From contig JABAKD010000004.1 of assembly GCA_012845835.1 (NCBI GenBank), positions 11,137,522 through 11,201,521 of the forward strand: a stretch of DNA of 64,000 bases, given 5' to 3'. This document shows positions 1 through 12,200 of the stretch, one piece after another. The translations under genes and the position numbers were made by a program. The notes under the pieces were generated by a model. That model did no database searches, was not told the DNA's origin, and saw only the letters and a list, made by a program, of their open reading frames with translations. This stretch comes from Undaria pinnatifida (lineage: Eukaryota; Sar; Phaeophyceae; Laminariales; Alariaceae). The first letter of the stretch is position 1; every line of letters begins with the position of its first letter.

Positions 1-239
1 GACGCGCGAGTACACGTCGGTAATGAGTCCACCGTTGCCGTTAAACCTTCCCGGGCCAAAGTGAGCAAAGCACAAACATAAGACGATGGAATAAAATTAA
101 ATATATCCGAAAAATACCTGAAGAGCTACTTGCAGGTATCCTACCGTAGGTACTTGGTTTCTCTCGCGAAGAAAAATCTAGGTTCTCGGATAATTCTCGG
201 AAAAAAAAAGGCAAACTTACGCCGTCTTTCCGAGAAGCA

Positions 240-810
240 CCCCCCCCCCCCCCCCCCCCCCCGACCCCCCCCCGCCCCCTCCCTCCCCCCGTCTGCCTAT
301 ATGTTCGGGGGGAAGGGGGAGGTATGTACGTACGTACTCATACAACAGCTGTTTGCAAGGGTGAACAAGACCCGCAAAACGCAAAAAAAAAAAAATCACA
401 AAACCAAACACCGGCGCCTCAAAATTATCGTATCGTAAGTGACAAGCGAAAAATCTCGATCTCCACCCCTCCCGCTTCTCCGCCCCTTCGCTCCAATCAG
501 ATCGCGCAAAAGCCAAGTATTACCAACCCCATCACCCCCCCCGACCCCCCATTCGACTCCCGCGTGAACGAGATCCGACACCAAACACCAAACAAGCCCC
601 CCCCCCCCCCCCCCCGGCTTCTTCGTCTCTTGTTCCAACCAGATCCAACAAAGAACACCCCCCCCCCCCCCCCCAATCTCCGTCTCTCGTTTCAACGAGA
701 TCGAAAGAAAACAACCCAACTGCCCCTACACCACCTCCATTTCTCGTTCAAAACGAGATTGCGCAAAGAAACATCAAACCACCCCCCTCCCCCCCCCCCC
801 CCCCCCCCCT
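240..810. repeat. Poly-C tracts separating a degenerate tandem repeat
   Basis: There are uninterrupted C runs at about 240-262, 597-615, 658-674 and 789-809. Between about 470 and 780 lie four or five divergent copies of a segment resembling TCTCGTTCCAACGAGATC followed by an AAAG-like end, several of them bounded by poly-C. The core contains the small inverted repeat CGTT/AACG. The proline-rich and glycine-rich frames across it are composition artefacts. Confidence 0.8.
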
Positions 811-1504
811 CAATCAAAGGCCAACGTAGGCATCTTCCGCCGTAGCGTCGACCACTGTAGGGGTTAAAAGCCATCCGCGCCCCTTTCCCCCACCCCCCTC
901 ACACACATCCCTGCAAAAAATCCGTGGAGAGCTGGCCGGGCCACGCTCGGGGGGGCAGAGCGAAGGAAAGCACAAGCACACCACTCACCGTGCTTTCAAT
1001 TTTTCGTTTCCCCTAGACCACCACCAACAGATGAGCCAGTACCAATAGACCAGCACAAGCAAATCAACAGCCCGCTATCAAGAGAAACAGTTTCCGACAA
1101 AAAATCCCGACCGTAGAGGTACACGCCCCCTCGACCAGCACTCGACTTGCCACCCACGAGAAGACAAAGAAAATCCCGAGAAATTTCCGGAACGCTCAGC
1201 AAGTAAAATTCTGAGAAATTTCTGGAGAGGTCTGCGACTATTTATTTTTAGAATGTTCCGATAGATACTACAGATGCACGGAAGAGACACCAGTGGGGCT
1301 GTTTCGCCTTTTTTTTCACCGTACCCCCCCTCCGCTGACCGTTCTCTACCCACCTACAAAGATACGCGACGCAACGCAACGCAACACGACGCCAAAGATT
1401 TGCACACATAATAGACAGGCAGACAGGCAGACACACAGGCAGACCACGTAGACAAGACACAGGCACTACACAGGAAGGCGCGCCGCCTGACGAAGGTTCG
1501 GGTG

Positions 1505-1755
1505 GTTCGGAGAACATTACACTTCCAAGGATATGTCTGGTAGGGTATACTCAAGTAGGTTCTTCGGGTCATACTCGGGTAGGTAGGGGTAGGTATACCC
1601 GGACATACCCGGGTAGAGTACGACATACTTGTACAATCTCGGGTATCCGTGCTCCAAGCCTCATTGGTAAGGTCATACTCGGGTAGGTACCCAGGTATAC
1701 CCGGGTATAGGGTACCCTGGTATAGGTACCCGGTATAGGTACCCGGCGTACATGC
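1505..1755. repeat. Degenerate TACCCGGGTA-type repeat
   Basis: Many imperfect copies of short words such as TACCCGGGTA, ACTCGGGTAGGTA and GGTACCCGGTATA follow one another. The words are largely self-complementary, so the tract could fold locally. No coding potential is evident. Confidence 0.7.
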
Positions 1756-2274
1756 CTTAATAAACACGCCCTTAAACGCTTCGTGTTTTGGTTCCGATGG
1801 TCGTCTCGGCCGGTGCGGTGCCGCGATTTGTGTGTGTGTGCCCGCCGGGCAGAGGCGCTGTCTAGTCTGTTGTGACTGCCTATGGAGTTGCAAAATAGGG
1901 AACGCGGCGGAGGGGGAGGAGGCGAGGGTGATGGGTTAGTTCGAGTGCTCAAAAGCAGGAATACGCACGTTCCACGAGTTGTACGTACAAGAACAGGTCT
2001 ACTAAGCATGGCAATACCAGGAAACGAGCAGGCAGAACATGACAAAACATAGTACCGGTTCAACACAAACACCCACGACACGGCTATAACGCGGAGGGAG
2101 ATTTATCAACAATAAGCAGGCAGTACAGCTAATGTCAAGAATCCTTTTAGCGAAATCAAGCCGATACACTATTAAGAGATACCCGCTTTGTTAAAACTTG
2201 TTGTTTTTCCGCGATGCCGTGTCACCGGAACGATGAATTGATGCATTTCTAGGTCACCATGAAAACCGTAATAA

Positions 2275-2500
2275 CTGAGCTATGCAGTCAGCGCGGACTG
2301 GATATAAAACCGTAATTTCCAACAAGCAACAATAATGGGAGGGAAAGACGTTGCGGGGACTCATGCAGTCAGCGTTGATTGCATCGTACCTCTGGGAGAG
2401 AAGGACGTCGGGGGGATTTGAATCCCGGACGACGTTTCTATGAGAGATCCCCCATAGCCACTTAGTAAGACAGTCAGCGCTGACTGCACAGCTCAGTGTT
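2275..2500. repeat. Three dispersed copies of a CAGTCAGCGCTGACTG-like palindrome
   Basis: Copies occur near 2,284 (GCAGTCAGCGCGGACTG), 2,362 (GCAGTCAGCGTTGATTGC) and 2,471 (CAGTCAGCGCTGACTGC). The third is a perfect 16-base palindrome; the others match in one arm. Spacing is about 80-110 bases. Confidence 0.6.
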
Positions 2501-3149
2501 TAAGGTGTTTATCTAATAAAAACATGTCAAGATTAATTTATAGCATCGGCCATACAGCGCCGCCCGGGCATCGAAACTGCTGCTGTGTGCGAGTGGGTTT
2601 GTAACTGCGCCGCCGATGAGCGGCTGCTAGAAGAAAGACATTGCACCGTGTTTGAATCAGTTCATTGGTGCTCCTATGATAGCAATTACTGCACACGCGC
2701 AAAGCATGGGAACTACTTGAATCGAACCGCCGCGAGCGGTTCCGCTAAGAAACGGTTAAAAACGCCGCACGCGTCGCTTGCTTTCGTTCGTCGGTGTACA
2801 CGGGGCCCAGCAGGGTTAGCAGTACACGGGGCCCAGCAAGGTTAGCAGGTAGCAGGGCAATTCATGACAATAGTGTTTCTTGCGCTGAGGGCGGCCTGCG
2901 ATATCGTGTGTTCGCGATAAAAATAGTACAACCATGCCACTGCCGCCGCGGGGGCCTGAGGGCGAGGGCTCAACTTCCAGGTGGTATAGCTGGGAGGCAT
3001 GAACATGGCCGACCGGGAGTTGTTGAATTTCTCGCGGACGGTTCTCTCGGACGGCCGTACACACTCGAGAATCGAGAGCGGGAAGCGCACAGCTGATATG
3101 ACCGATATCACATTCGGTTGTTCCATCGGCAGCACGTTCAGTGGCTAGC

Positions 3150-3440
3150 TCGATAAATACGATAGGAAGTACGGCCGGTGGGATGTTCGGGAGTACCTGG
3201 CACGCTCGTTAGTGCGGTCGGTAGCATGGTAAGGTCGGTGATACGGAGGGTAATACGATTCATAACGCGGTCGAAAATATACTGTCGGTAGTGCATTTGT
3301 TAGCACGTTCAGTAGTACAGTGCGCAGAACGTTCGGTAGTACACTCTGCAGCGCGGTCGGTACTGCGGTCGGAAACACGGTCGCGGTTTGGCAAATTAAA
3401 ATCGCGGTAGCGCGGTCGGTGGCACGGTTGGTAGTCCCAA
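3150..3440. repeat. Degenerate CGGTCGGTAG minisatellite
   Basis: Repeated words of the type GCGGTCGGTAGTACGGTCGG with drifting spacing fill this stretch. Units are about 10-16 bases. No gene is seen. Confidence 0.65.
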
Positions 3441-4355
3441 GTACTGACGCGAAATACTACAGGTCTTCCCGCAGCCGGATCGTCTTTCGGTAAAAAAATG
3501 GCTTGTCTCTCCTTACCACGTTGTGTGTATGAGCAATGCAGGAGCTCATACCCGCTCTCGCGCGAGGAAGGAGGGGGTGGGGGGGGCGGGGACGAGGGGA
3601 GGGTTATGAGCGACGACTCACTTGGTAACTCGTCGCGTCGAAGACATGGATGGAGTCATCAGTACGTAGACGGGAACGACTGTTGTTGTTGGTGGTGTCA
3701 GGTCGAGTACGTCGGCAATTTTCAGGAACAGTAGACATTTCCAGACCCATCGCGAGTGCGCCGGGGGGCCGGAGGAGGGGGGAGCGGGGGGGGAAGGGGG
3801 AGGGGAAACACACCAGTTATAACACGAAGTACAAGTGTTGAACGAAGAAACAAAGAGTGGTGGCGGGGGGCGGAGACGTGCAGAAGGGAGCGACAGCAGC
3901 GAAACACGATTCTATTCCTGCCGCTGCGCGGCACAGTCCTCGTAGGCGGTTTGGGAAGGGAAATAACTTAATCTTTCCCCCCGCTGTCTTTGGGTCCCAA
4001 AAGAGTACACACGCTTAGGAAAGCGGCGCAAGGATGTTCGTGCTGGAAAGCGCACGCTTTCTTCTTGGCAAAGCTATCCTTGTTGATTATCTCCAGCATG
4101 GCGCGAGACAAAGACGAAGAGAGACCGACTGACGGAGGTGGACTAAAAGGTCTTAACAAAGCGCGCGTTTCCCCATATTTCATGTTCGAGAGCGTCGACA
4201 CTTTTCCGAGAGCTTTCCGAGAAATTTCCGAGAATTTCCAGAGATGCTTCCTGTTTCACAGAGTTGAATTTTTGAGCGAGCAATTTTTTGGAGCGATTTC
4301 TTTCTCGAGAGTTTTCTCGGGAAACGTTTCTCAGAAAACTATCATTGTTCCTCAC

Positions 4356-4505
4356 CTTGGCGAGGTTGCGGGGAGTGTCGGGGTTGATCCCCTTGAGGAG
4401 CGCCAACTCGTAAGCGATCAGCTGGAGGGGCAGGACGCCGATGAGCGCGGTCAGCCTGTCGTTGGAGGGGATCACGATCGGGTCCCCGTCCAGCCCCTCG
4501 GCAAG
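4356..4505 (-). CDS. GFAT: GFAT exon 16: C-terminal helices ending NLAK
   Basis: It encodes [40 protein letters not shown] and [10 protein letters not shown]. The family normally ends about four or five residues after this lysine (VTVE-like). Here AAG is followed by a good donor (gtgagg), so a very short last exon is expected. If that intron were retained, the frame would run to a stop at 4,143 and add about 70 unrelated residues. The 5' end is echoed at 4,652-4,720. Confidence 0.95.
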
Positions 4506-6174
4506 CTGTGAAAATAGAAGCAAAAAACAGAAACACCAAAAAGTTAGAAGAAAAAACGGACACAAGCCAAAAACGTTTGCGTGATTAAACAAAAACAAAC
4601 GCCCACAGTAGCATTGCCGGTTACCACGTACACAGCAAACGGACACAACACAGCCTGTTTACAGACGGGAGGTCACGATCGGGCCACGGTCCATCCAGCC
4701 CTTCTCGGCAAGCTGCCAAGACAAAAACAACGCTTGTGGTAAAACAAAAAAGAAGCTCACGGTTACAAAGTAAAAAAGTTGTATGATAATCATACCGGTT
4801 ACAACAAAAAGTGAGTGCTGCGGCGCCGGGGCGAGGAGGATGTACAGCGGATCCGTCATCTGGAAGATGCTGACGTTATTATCGGGCCGTGACCGCGATG
4901 CCCGTTTTGCACTTACTTATGCGTCGGGCAGGGGCGGAGCTACAGCGCGTGGCGGCCACGATACACTGAGCGCACCGAGACGCATACCTCGTACACGTTC
5001 TGTTTGAAAATAGCGTCAACAACGGGTGTGCTAAAGCCCATACGATTTTCATTCCTACAGGATTTAGTATGCCATACCAAAATCCACACGGAAAAAACCA
5101 AGAAAAACAAGCACGGCTCAATTGCTGTGCTTGTGCACAAAATACTCAAGCCAAAACACTACTGTGATTAAGCGCGCTTTATTTTTCAGGTTGCTCACGG
5201 ACAACAAATAAATACCGATATGGAGGTTGTCCAGACCATTGGCACGCGTAGGGTCTATCTGGGTGAGCGGGGATCTAGCTATCGAGAAGCTGCAGTCATA
5301 GACTTACTGCTATAAATACTCGTAAACAATACAGCACACCCCCCGTGACAAATTTCAGAGTCGATTAGCTCCAAACCCAAGGGGGTCACACACAACGACA
5401 AAAGTTGCGCGTGGGTGGAAAGGTCTCGTCGACACGATTCGCTCGGCGGTTGCGTCTTTCCCGTCGTCGGGAAAATCAGCGTCAAAAATCGCCCGACGGT
5501 TAAAAAACTTATTGGGGTGTGTTTGTATCGCTTTTTTTTTTCAGGGTCCGGAAAAAGTTGCGAAGAGAAAAAAGAGGAGTGGTTACGGCAAGACTGCGCT
5601 TGTGTGGTTGTGACGCTCACGCCACGATAGTTCGTGTGCATCGCGTTTCGAGGGATCCAGAAATAGATTGAAGCACTCACAGCAGGCTTGTCGGTGACGA
5701 CATCGTTCTTTACGCTGCCCATGGGTTTGGTTAGTAGGCATATAAACCCGTTTAGGGCCCCAAAATCCCTCCCTATACTATCTTCGAGGAAATCCCCCCC
5801 CCCCCAAAAAAAGGTTGCCAGTTGAAAAGGCGTTAAGGCACTCACAGCAGGCTTGTCGGTGATGATGATAACGTCAGCACCGCGAGCCTTGACTTCCATG
5901 CCGGCCGTTCGCATCTGGTGCGCGTGCTCGTCATCCAGAATAAGCATGATCACCGGCGTAGATCCCTCCGGGCCCTTCAACGCGGTGTCGACCCCACCAT
6001 GTGAGAGGGAAGGAGAGCGAGAGGGAGGGCGGGTAGGAGGGTTATCCCTTGCGCTAATACTGCAGAAAAAAGGATTCCGCGATTATTTTAGGGTAGTTTG
6101 CCCGAAAAACGAGGCTAACGTGGCTACAGTTTTAGAGTGGTTGGCACACCACCACCACCACCACCAGCACCACC

Positions 6175-6205
<31 letters not shown>

Positions 6206-9200
6206 CCACCACTACCACCACCACCAACACGATCAGTAACGCCAACACCACCACGAACACCAACGACGCGAGTCGTGGAGGATGGACGAGGACGGAAAAA
6301 CAAGAACGGCTTCAACAGCACCACCAGCACCCACACCAACGCCGAACGAACAGCAACATTCTAGATGTTTTCGTCACAAACGAAGCAGCACCTTTCAAAC
6401 CCCCAATAATAGTACAGAAAAAAACAGCGACTCTCACATCTTGGCCGTCAATGAGCGCGAAAGGCCCGTGCTTGAGAGCACCGCCGCTGTATCCCTCCGC
6501 GTGGATGTAGGACATCTCCTTCAGCTTAAGCGCGCCCTCCATGGCCACAGGCTCCCCGTAGCCCTTGCCGAGGACGAAGCAGTGGCTCTTGTTCAGCAGC
6601 CTGGGAACAAAGAACAGCGACGAAGCATAACAACGGACGGTCAGGAACAGAACATACTACTGATTGTGCTTTCTTGCTTGATACGGATATGGTAAGGGGA
6701 GAGAGCAGTTCCAATGATAGATTAGCGTTGTCGTATTGGGATACCGGGATGGCTAAAGCCACCACCACACAGTAACACAGCATATATAGCTCTTGTGGGG
6801 ATTCAGAGTTTCAAAAATCTAAAAACACGCTTTTCATGGGGTCTACCTGGTATAAGGGCGAAAATGACAAAAAAAAAGTTCGCCGTCTGCAACATAAACA
6901 ACCGCCACCGCAAAACAAAAGAGACACAGCAGAAGCCACGAAATAAGACAGCCTATTTACACGATCGTACCTGCCGGCTACTTTCTGGCACTTGGACCGG
7001 ACACCCATGGACATGCCGAAGCTGATTGGGAGCCGCTGGAGGGCCTCCATCAGCTTGCTCTTGTCCATCATGTGCATCTGGCCTCAGGCGAAAACGGAAA
7101 AAAAATAACGTCAAAACCGAAAGAAGCTGGTGTTGACACACTCAAACAGTACGGGTCTGCACCCAGGTTGTACGTATACAAAATGGCACATGAAAAAAAG
7201 CAGGCAAGTCCCACATGGCACAAACAAATGCCCACACTATAAAACGCCAGAGACTCCTATGGTTACAAAAAAGCGCGCAATAATAAGAAGGCGAGCAACT
7301 CCCTACTATTGTCGTATAGCGTTGGGTATCGAAAAATATCGAATAACTTAGGATATCGAAATATCTAAGGCGTCGATGTATCGATTTAAACGGGGTCGGA
7401 ACACGTAACAGCAGCAAGAGGTCCAATTTTGGTGTTGTCTTACCTCTGCCAAATCGAAGGGGCTGCTGGCCTCCGCTTCCCGCATCTGCCTGAACCACAA
7501 AGCCATCAAAGCCAGAACCGTCACCTACAAGAAAAAAAAAAATAAGGGAACGTTGTCAGCCGCGATCCGGAGGTGCTTAGACTCAAGCTCCTTGATTGTC
7601 TTTAGGCCATCGCCATGGACCCCGCTGTCGTCACAGGCGTAGATGGGTCACAACAGGAGGGTGGCATGGAATCCAGGGGGCTCGACAATCCGAACCGTAG
7701 CAATTTCACGCTCACGACATCGCTATACTCTCACAAGGCCCCTGTTCAGAGTTTCACCAAGCACGGTAATGCCATGCTAGAAGGCACGCACACGACCTCA
7801 GAAGGGCACACCTGGTATTTGCCAACGTATCAAAGGGGTTAAATCGAACAATTTTTTTTTGTTGCTTTTTTTTGCTTTCTTGGCCTGGTCTACTTTGCTT
7901 TCGCCACGAAGAAAACCAAAAACCAAGAATTCTGCTGTGAAAAAAAAGGATGTGACTGCCCCAGGCTGAACAAATAACAGCGTGTTACGCCTGACTCTAC
8001 TGCCTATAACGACGGAATGACGGCCGGGAAGGCGCGAAACTGGTGGGAATTAACACACAGCGATCCATACACAGAATGACACGCCCTGGATAATACCTGG
8101 TGCGTAATAAACGTGGATGGACGGACGGACTGAGGGGGATACACAACCGAAACAAAACCGACGGAACGATCCACAAAGGAAGGAATGCGACGAACCATAA
8201 CGGAGGAACATAGCGATCGTACTGTATAAGTTCCCTTTACTTAGGAAATGGTGTACCGGCGGTGTTTGGCGCCATTTTCCGGTACAGGTAGTACAAAATC
8301 GATCACATGAAAAGCACCTTAGACTACAATGTACATTATCCATAAAGCGGTGTACCGATGGTGTTTTACCGATGGTGTTTGGCACCATTTTACCGTACAG
8401 TGGAAAGTGGCCACAAGAAGCACCTTAGTCGCTATTTTTGGTGTGTATTATCGTGAGGTCTTGGTACTATTGCACCCACGAAAACTCCAAATTTTTAACG
8501 GGCACGATAGCACCAAGAACTCACGATAAAAGACACAAAAAAAATCGACTGGTGCTTCTTGTGACCACATTCCACCGAACGGCAAGATGGTGCGAAACAC
8601 CATCGGTACATCGATTTTTTGATGATGGGCATTTGCACGATGTGATAGCGATTACCGAGGACTATATACAGTGATCCGACCCAACGACAAACTAACAAAA
8701 ACAATCGGCACTACGTGACGTTGAGTCCCTGATCCCATGCGCAACGCTGCACGCAGGCGCGTTGGCCTTGATCATCTCCCTCCTTGGCCAAGCGATCGGC
8801 GGAATAATGACGGAATGGAAGGCACTGGACGTACCTGAGTCGTGTAGGCCTTCGGCGTAACGGCTGAGTTTTGGTAGGCAACTGGTTTGACAAAGGGACT
8901 GTAACACCCTCGAATTCCTTCACAAATGGCGTTGTCGGCAGGACATCTACTTCCTCAACGCTTCGGTGGGAGGAAAGCCGACAAGAAAATGGATGAAATG
9001 AAGTACCAACAGAAAGAGTGAAACGAAATTACCGACGGAAAAACAGATGGAAACGCCGACGGAAAACAGAAGGAAACTCTTTGACCGAAAACACACTACC
9101 GACGGAATGACGGGCCGACGGACGCACTTGAGTGGTGAACGCCTTGGTGGAAGCCACGGCCGTCTCGCGCCCGGCGTTGAGGTAAACGCCCATCTTGGTC

Positions 9201-12200
9201 TCTCTCGCGATAGCAGACCCGACCACGTTGACCACGGACAATCGGGGAATTCCGACCATCTCCGCGGCCTTAAGGGCTGTTCACAAAACGTTTTCGTTGT
9301 TTGGTTGAGGTGGCGATTTTCGGAGGGGGGGGGGGGGCGAGGGGGAGGGGGAGAGAGGGCGGGGGGAAGGGGGGTCGCGGGTTACAACGGCAGGTCTGGT
9401 TGGACGCTGGTCCGGTTTTATTGGAGCAGCTATCGGTCGACGCATCGTCACGATCGGTCGAACGCCATTTGTCACAACTATTGCTGTACGCATACAAAAT
9501 CTGCATCGTTGATCAGCACCTTGAAACCTGATCGACCCACCCCCCCATGCCCCATCGGTCCGTACAAGTTTCGCGAAAAACATGTGGATGGGAAGCCGGT
9601 TGGCATAGCTTACCCTTTAGCGTATCCCGCGTCTCTCCGCTCTGGCTGACTGCGATAATGCCCCCGTGGTTCTTTGGGATGTCCTGAACACGCAGCTCGG
9701 CCGCGTCCTGAGATATGGGTCAAGGAAGAGCAGGGTAGAAGAAACGTAAACACGCATATACCAGATACCAGAGCAGGGCAGAAGAAACGTAAATACGTAC
9801 CAGATACCAGAGCAGGGCAGAAGAGACGTAAATACGTACCAGATACCAGAGCAGCGCAGAAGAAACGTAAATACATACCAGGACCAGATACAAGGTGTAC
9901 TATTAATATTAGTAAATTTATCGTCACCACACGTGAAGTAAAACCGTACCCACTACTGTACAAAGTAGACCTACCCACTGCCAAGATATGACGTGATGAC
10001 GCTTATAGGCGGCGATCCGATATTAACTCTCAAGTTAGTTGGTTGACCATACGTCGACGGCTGATGGTATTACCTTTTATCAATATAGAATGCAGAAGTG
10101 TACGTATAATATGATCTTGACGATGATCACGTTCTTGAAAACGCTGACCGTCAAAAAAATATCATGACGATGATCACGTTTATGACAACGCTGACCGTGG
10201 TGGTGGTGGGGGTGGTGGTGATAACATCAGAATAGCCCGCTTCCCTGTATGGCCCCTTCCTGTATACGGCATCGCCAAATACCGTTCGAATCCGGAAAAT
10301 CAAACACAGCCCTCGGAAACGAAGAGACTCCCGCCTTTTGTTGTACACGCCCCCCCCCCCCTCCCCTCTCTTTTACCTGAGCGAAGCAGGTGTCAACGGC
10401 CCCCATGTCTCGCATGAGCTTGGCACCGTACTGGCTGGCGTACAGGCTGGTGCCGCAGGCCGCGAACAGCAGGTTGCGTACGTGGCTGAGCTTTTCCTTG
10501 TTGCGGTCGAGTCCGCCAAGCACCACTCCCGACGAGTCCGTCATGCGCCCTAGCGAGTAAAATAAACACCAAAAACAAATGAATAAAACATACACCAGAC
10601 AAAAATAATTGAAGAAAACCAAAAGAGATACCCGTGCTTCAAGAAAAAAAGGGGAAAAAAACGTATCGGATACATATCGGTACCACTTAAAACCTATCGG
10701 TATAAATTCGACGTACCGAATCATAAAAAGTCGACAATCTTGTTGAAAAAATTGAAAAAAAATCGACTCCCTGGTACACCCCCAGCCTGCAGTATTATTC
10801 GAGGCACGATGGAGGCCCCGACCGCGGCACGACATGCCGTACGATTTGAATGATCACCTCCGAATGCCAATGCCCTAGCGATGGCCATCGGCTGCTGGAG
10901 CGCTTCGTAGAGGGTCCAGTGGGCGTGCGGGTCCGGTGTCGACTCCACCCCGTGATCCGGGGCCTGATACCATTAGTAGCGAGCGGGTAAGTCGCAAAAT
11001 TAAAAAAAAAAAACGAATATGACAACGGAAGCGGAAACAACAAGCAACGTTCTTTTTCCCCTTGATTTTCTTTGTTTTGAGAGAATCCAGCAATGGTTGT
11101 TGACAGCTTGGTTGCGATGCTTCAGACATGGTGAACATCCACCGCAGATTATGCGTGGGCAAAAAAAGCTTAAAAAAGTGGACGCAAGGGCTGCGGCTTT
11201 CTCGCATTCCGACAAAGCTAGCTTGATGTCTGCATAGCCATTCCCGCCAACTACTAGACGAAACTGCAGATTATAGTTGAAAAAGCTGCAGGTGATATTC
11301 AATCTACTTCAAAGGTTACCGAAAACACTTCCCGCCAAATACCAGATGAAACTACTGATTCAAAGTCAGTAAAACTGCAGATGATATTTTTCACCTACTA
11401 CTAAGGCTGTTGAAAACAGTTCTTTCAAGGTTATCGAAAACACTTCTCGCCACATACCCGACGAAATCGCAAGATGTATAGTTACTAAAACTGTAGGTGA
11501 TTTTTAATCTACCTCTAAGGCTACCGAAAACACTTCTCGATGCTGGTAGATACGAGCCTGCTTCTTTTCCCCCTACTCAGAGTTCCGCCACCAACAAGAC
11601 AGGGTCTCACCAACTCCATCCGAGCCTTGTCGAGCGAGCACTCGGTTGGGGTGATGACGGCGATCTCTCCATCTTGCATGGCGATGAAGTTCTTTGTGTG
11701 ACGGTTGAAAGCGGCGGTTTCTGACGCGACGTAGATGTGGTCCGTTCCCAGGCCGATCACCATTGGGGAGCCGTTGCACGCGACCACGAGCTCTTCCGGC
11801 CTGACCCAAGAAGAAGAAAAAAATAATATAAATGGAAGATAAAGGAACAAAGAAAAACGAAAACAGAGCAAACAACCCCTTCCCCCGCCCCCAATAACAC
11901 AATGAAAAAAGGAAAACATGCGCACACACACCAGATACAAAAGTACATGCGTGCACCTGCTTAAACGAACAATCCCCACAGAACTACAATGTATGTCGCA
12001 CGGAGCGCCTGGTTTGCCTGTTTGGGTGTTTTCTAAATCTGCTTTGGCCCAAAGACTCTATGCGAGGCGCGCGACGAGGGGCCCCGGCGTGTCCACGTTG
12101 GCTCAGGCCTTGACGATGGCCATTCAATTTTCTTTCGTCCGAAGACCCTTAGCGAAGCACACATACAAAGAGGCATCGGCGTGTCCATGTGCGCTGCGCT

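Larger units (their letters stand above)
1..4355. other. No recognised gene; expected position of the GFAT 3' end
   Basis: I looked on the minus strand for a short exon encoding a VTV-acid-stop tail next to an AG acceptor and found none. No open frame here resembles a known family; the long frames are proline- or glycine-rich products of poly-C runs. The stretch contains poly-C tracts, degenerate short repeats and scattered GAGAAATTTCC-like words at about 1,170-1,225 and 4,200-4,330. The GFAT terminal exon and 3' untranslated region either lie here unrecognised or beyond the left edge. Confidence 0.5.

Noticed and set aside
324-845. 173-codon proline-rich frame
   Set aside because: It is generated by poly-C tracts in a repeat; codon composition is not protein-like.
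2400-2500. tRNA-like T arm (GGATTTGAATCCC)
   Set aside because: The loop lacks the TTC start and length of a T loop, and no acceptor, D or anticodon stems could be placed around it.
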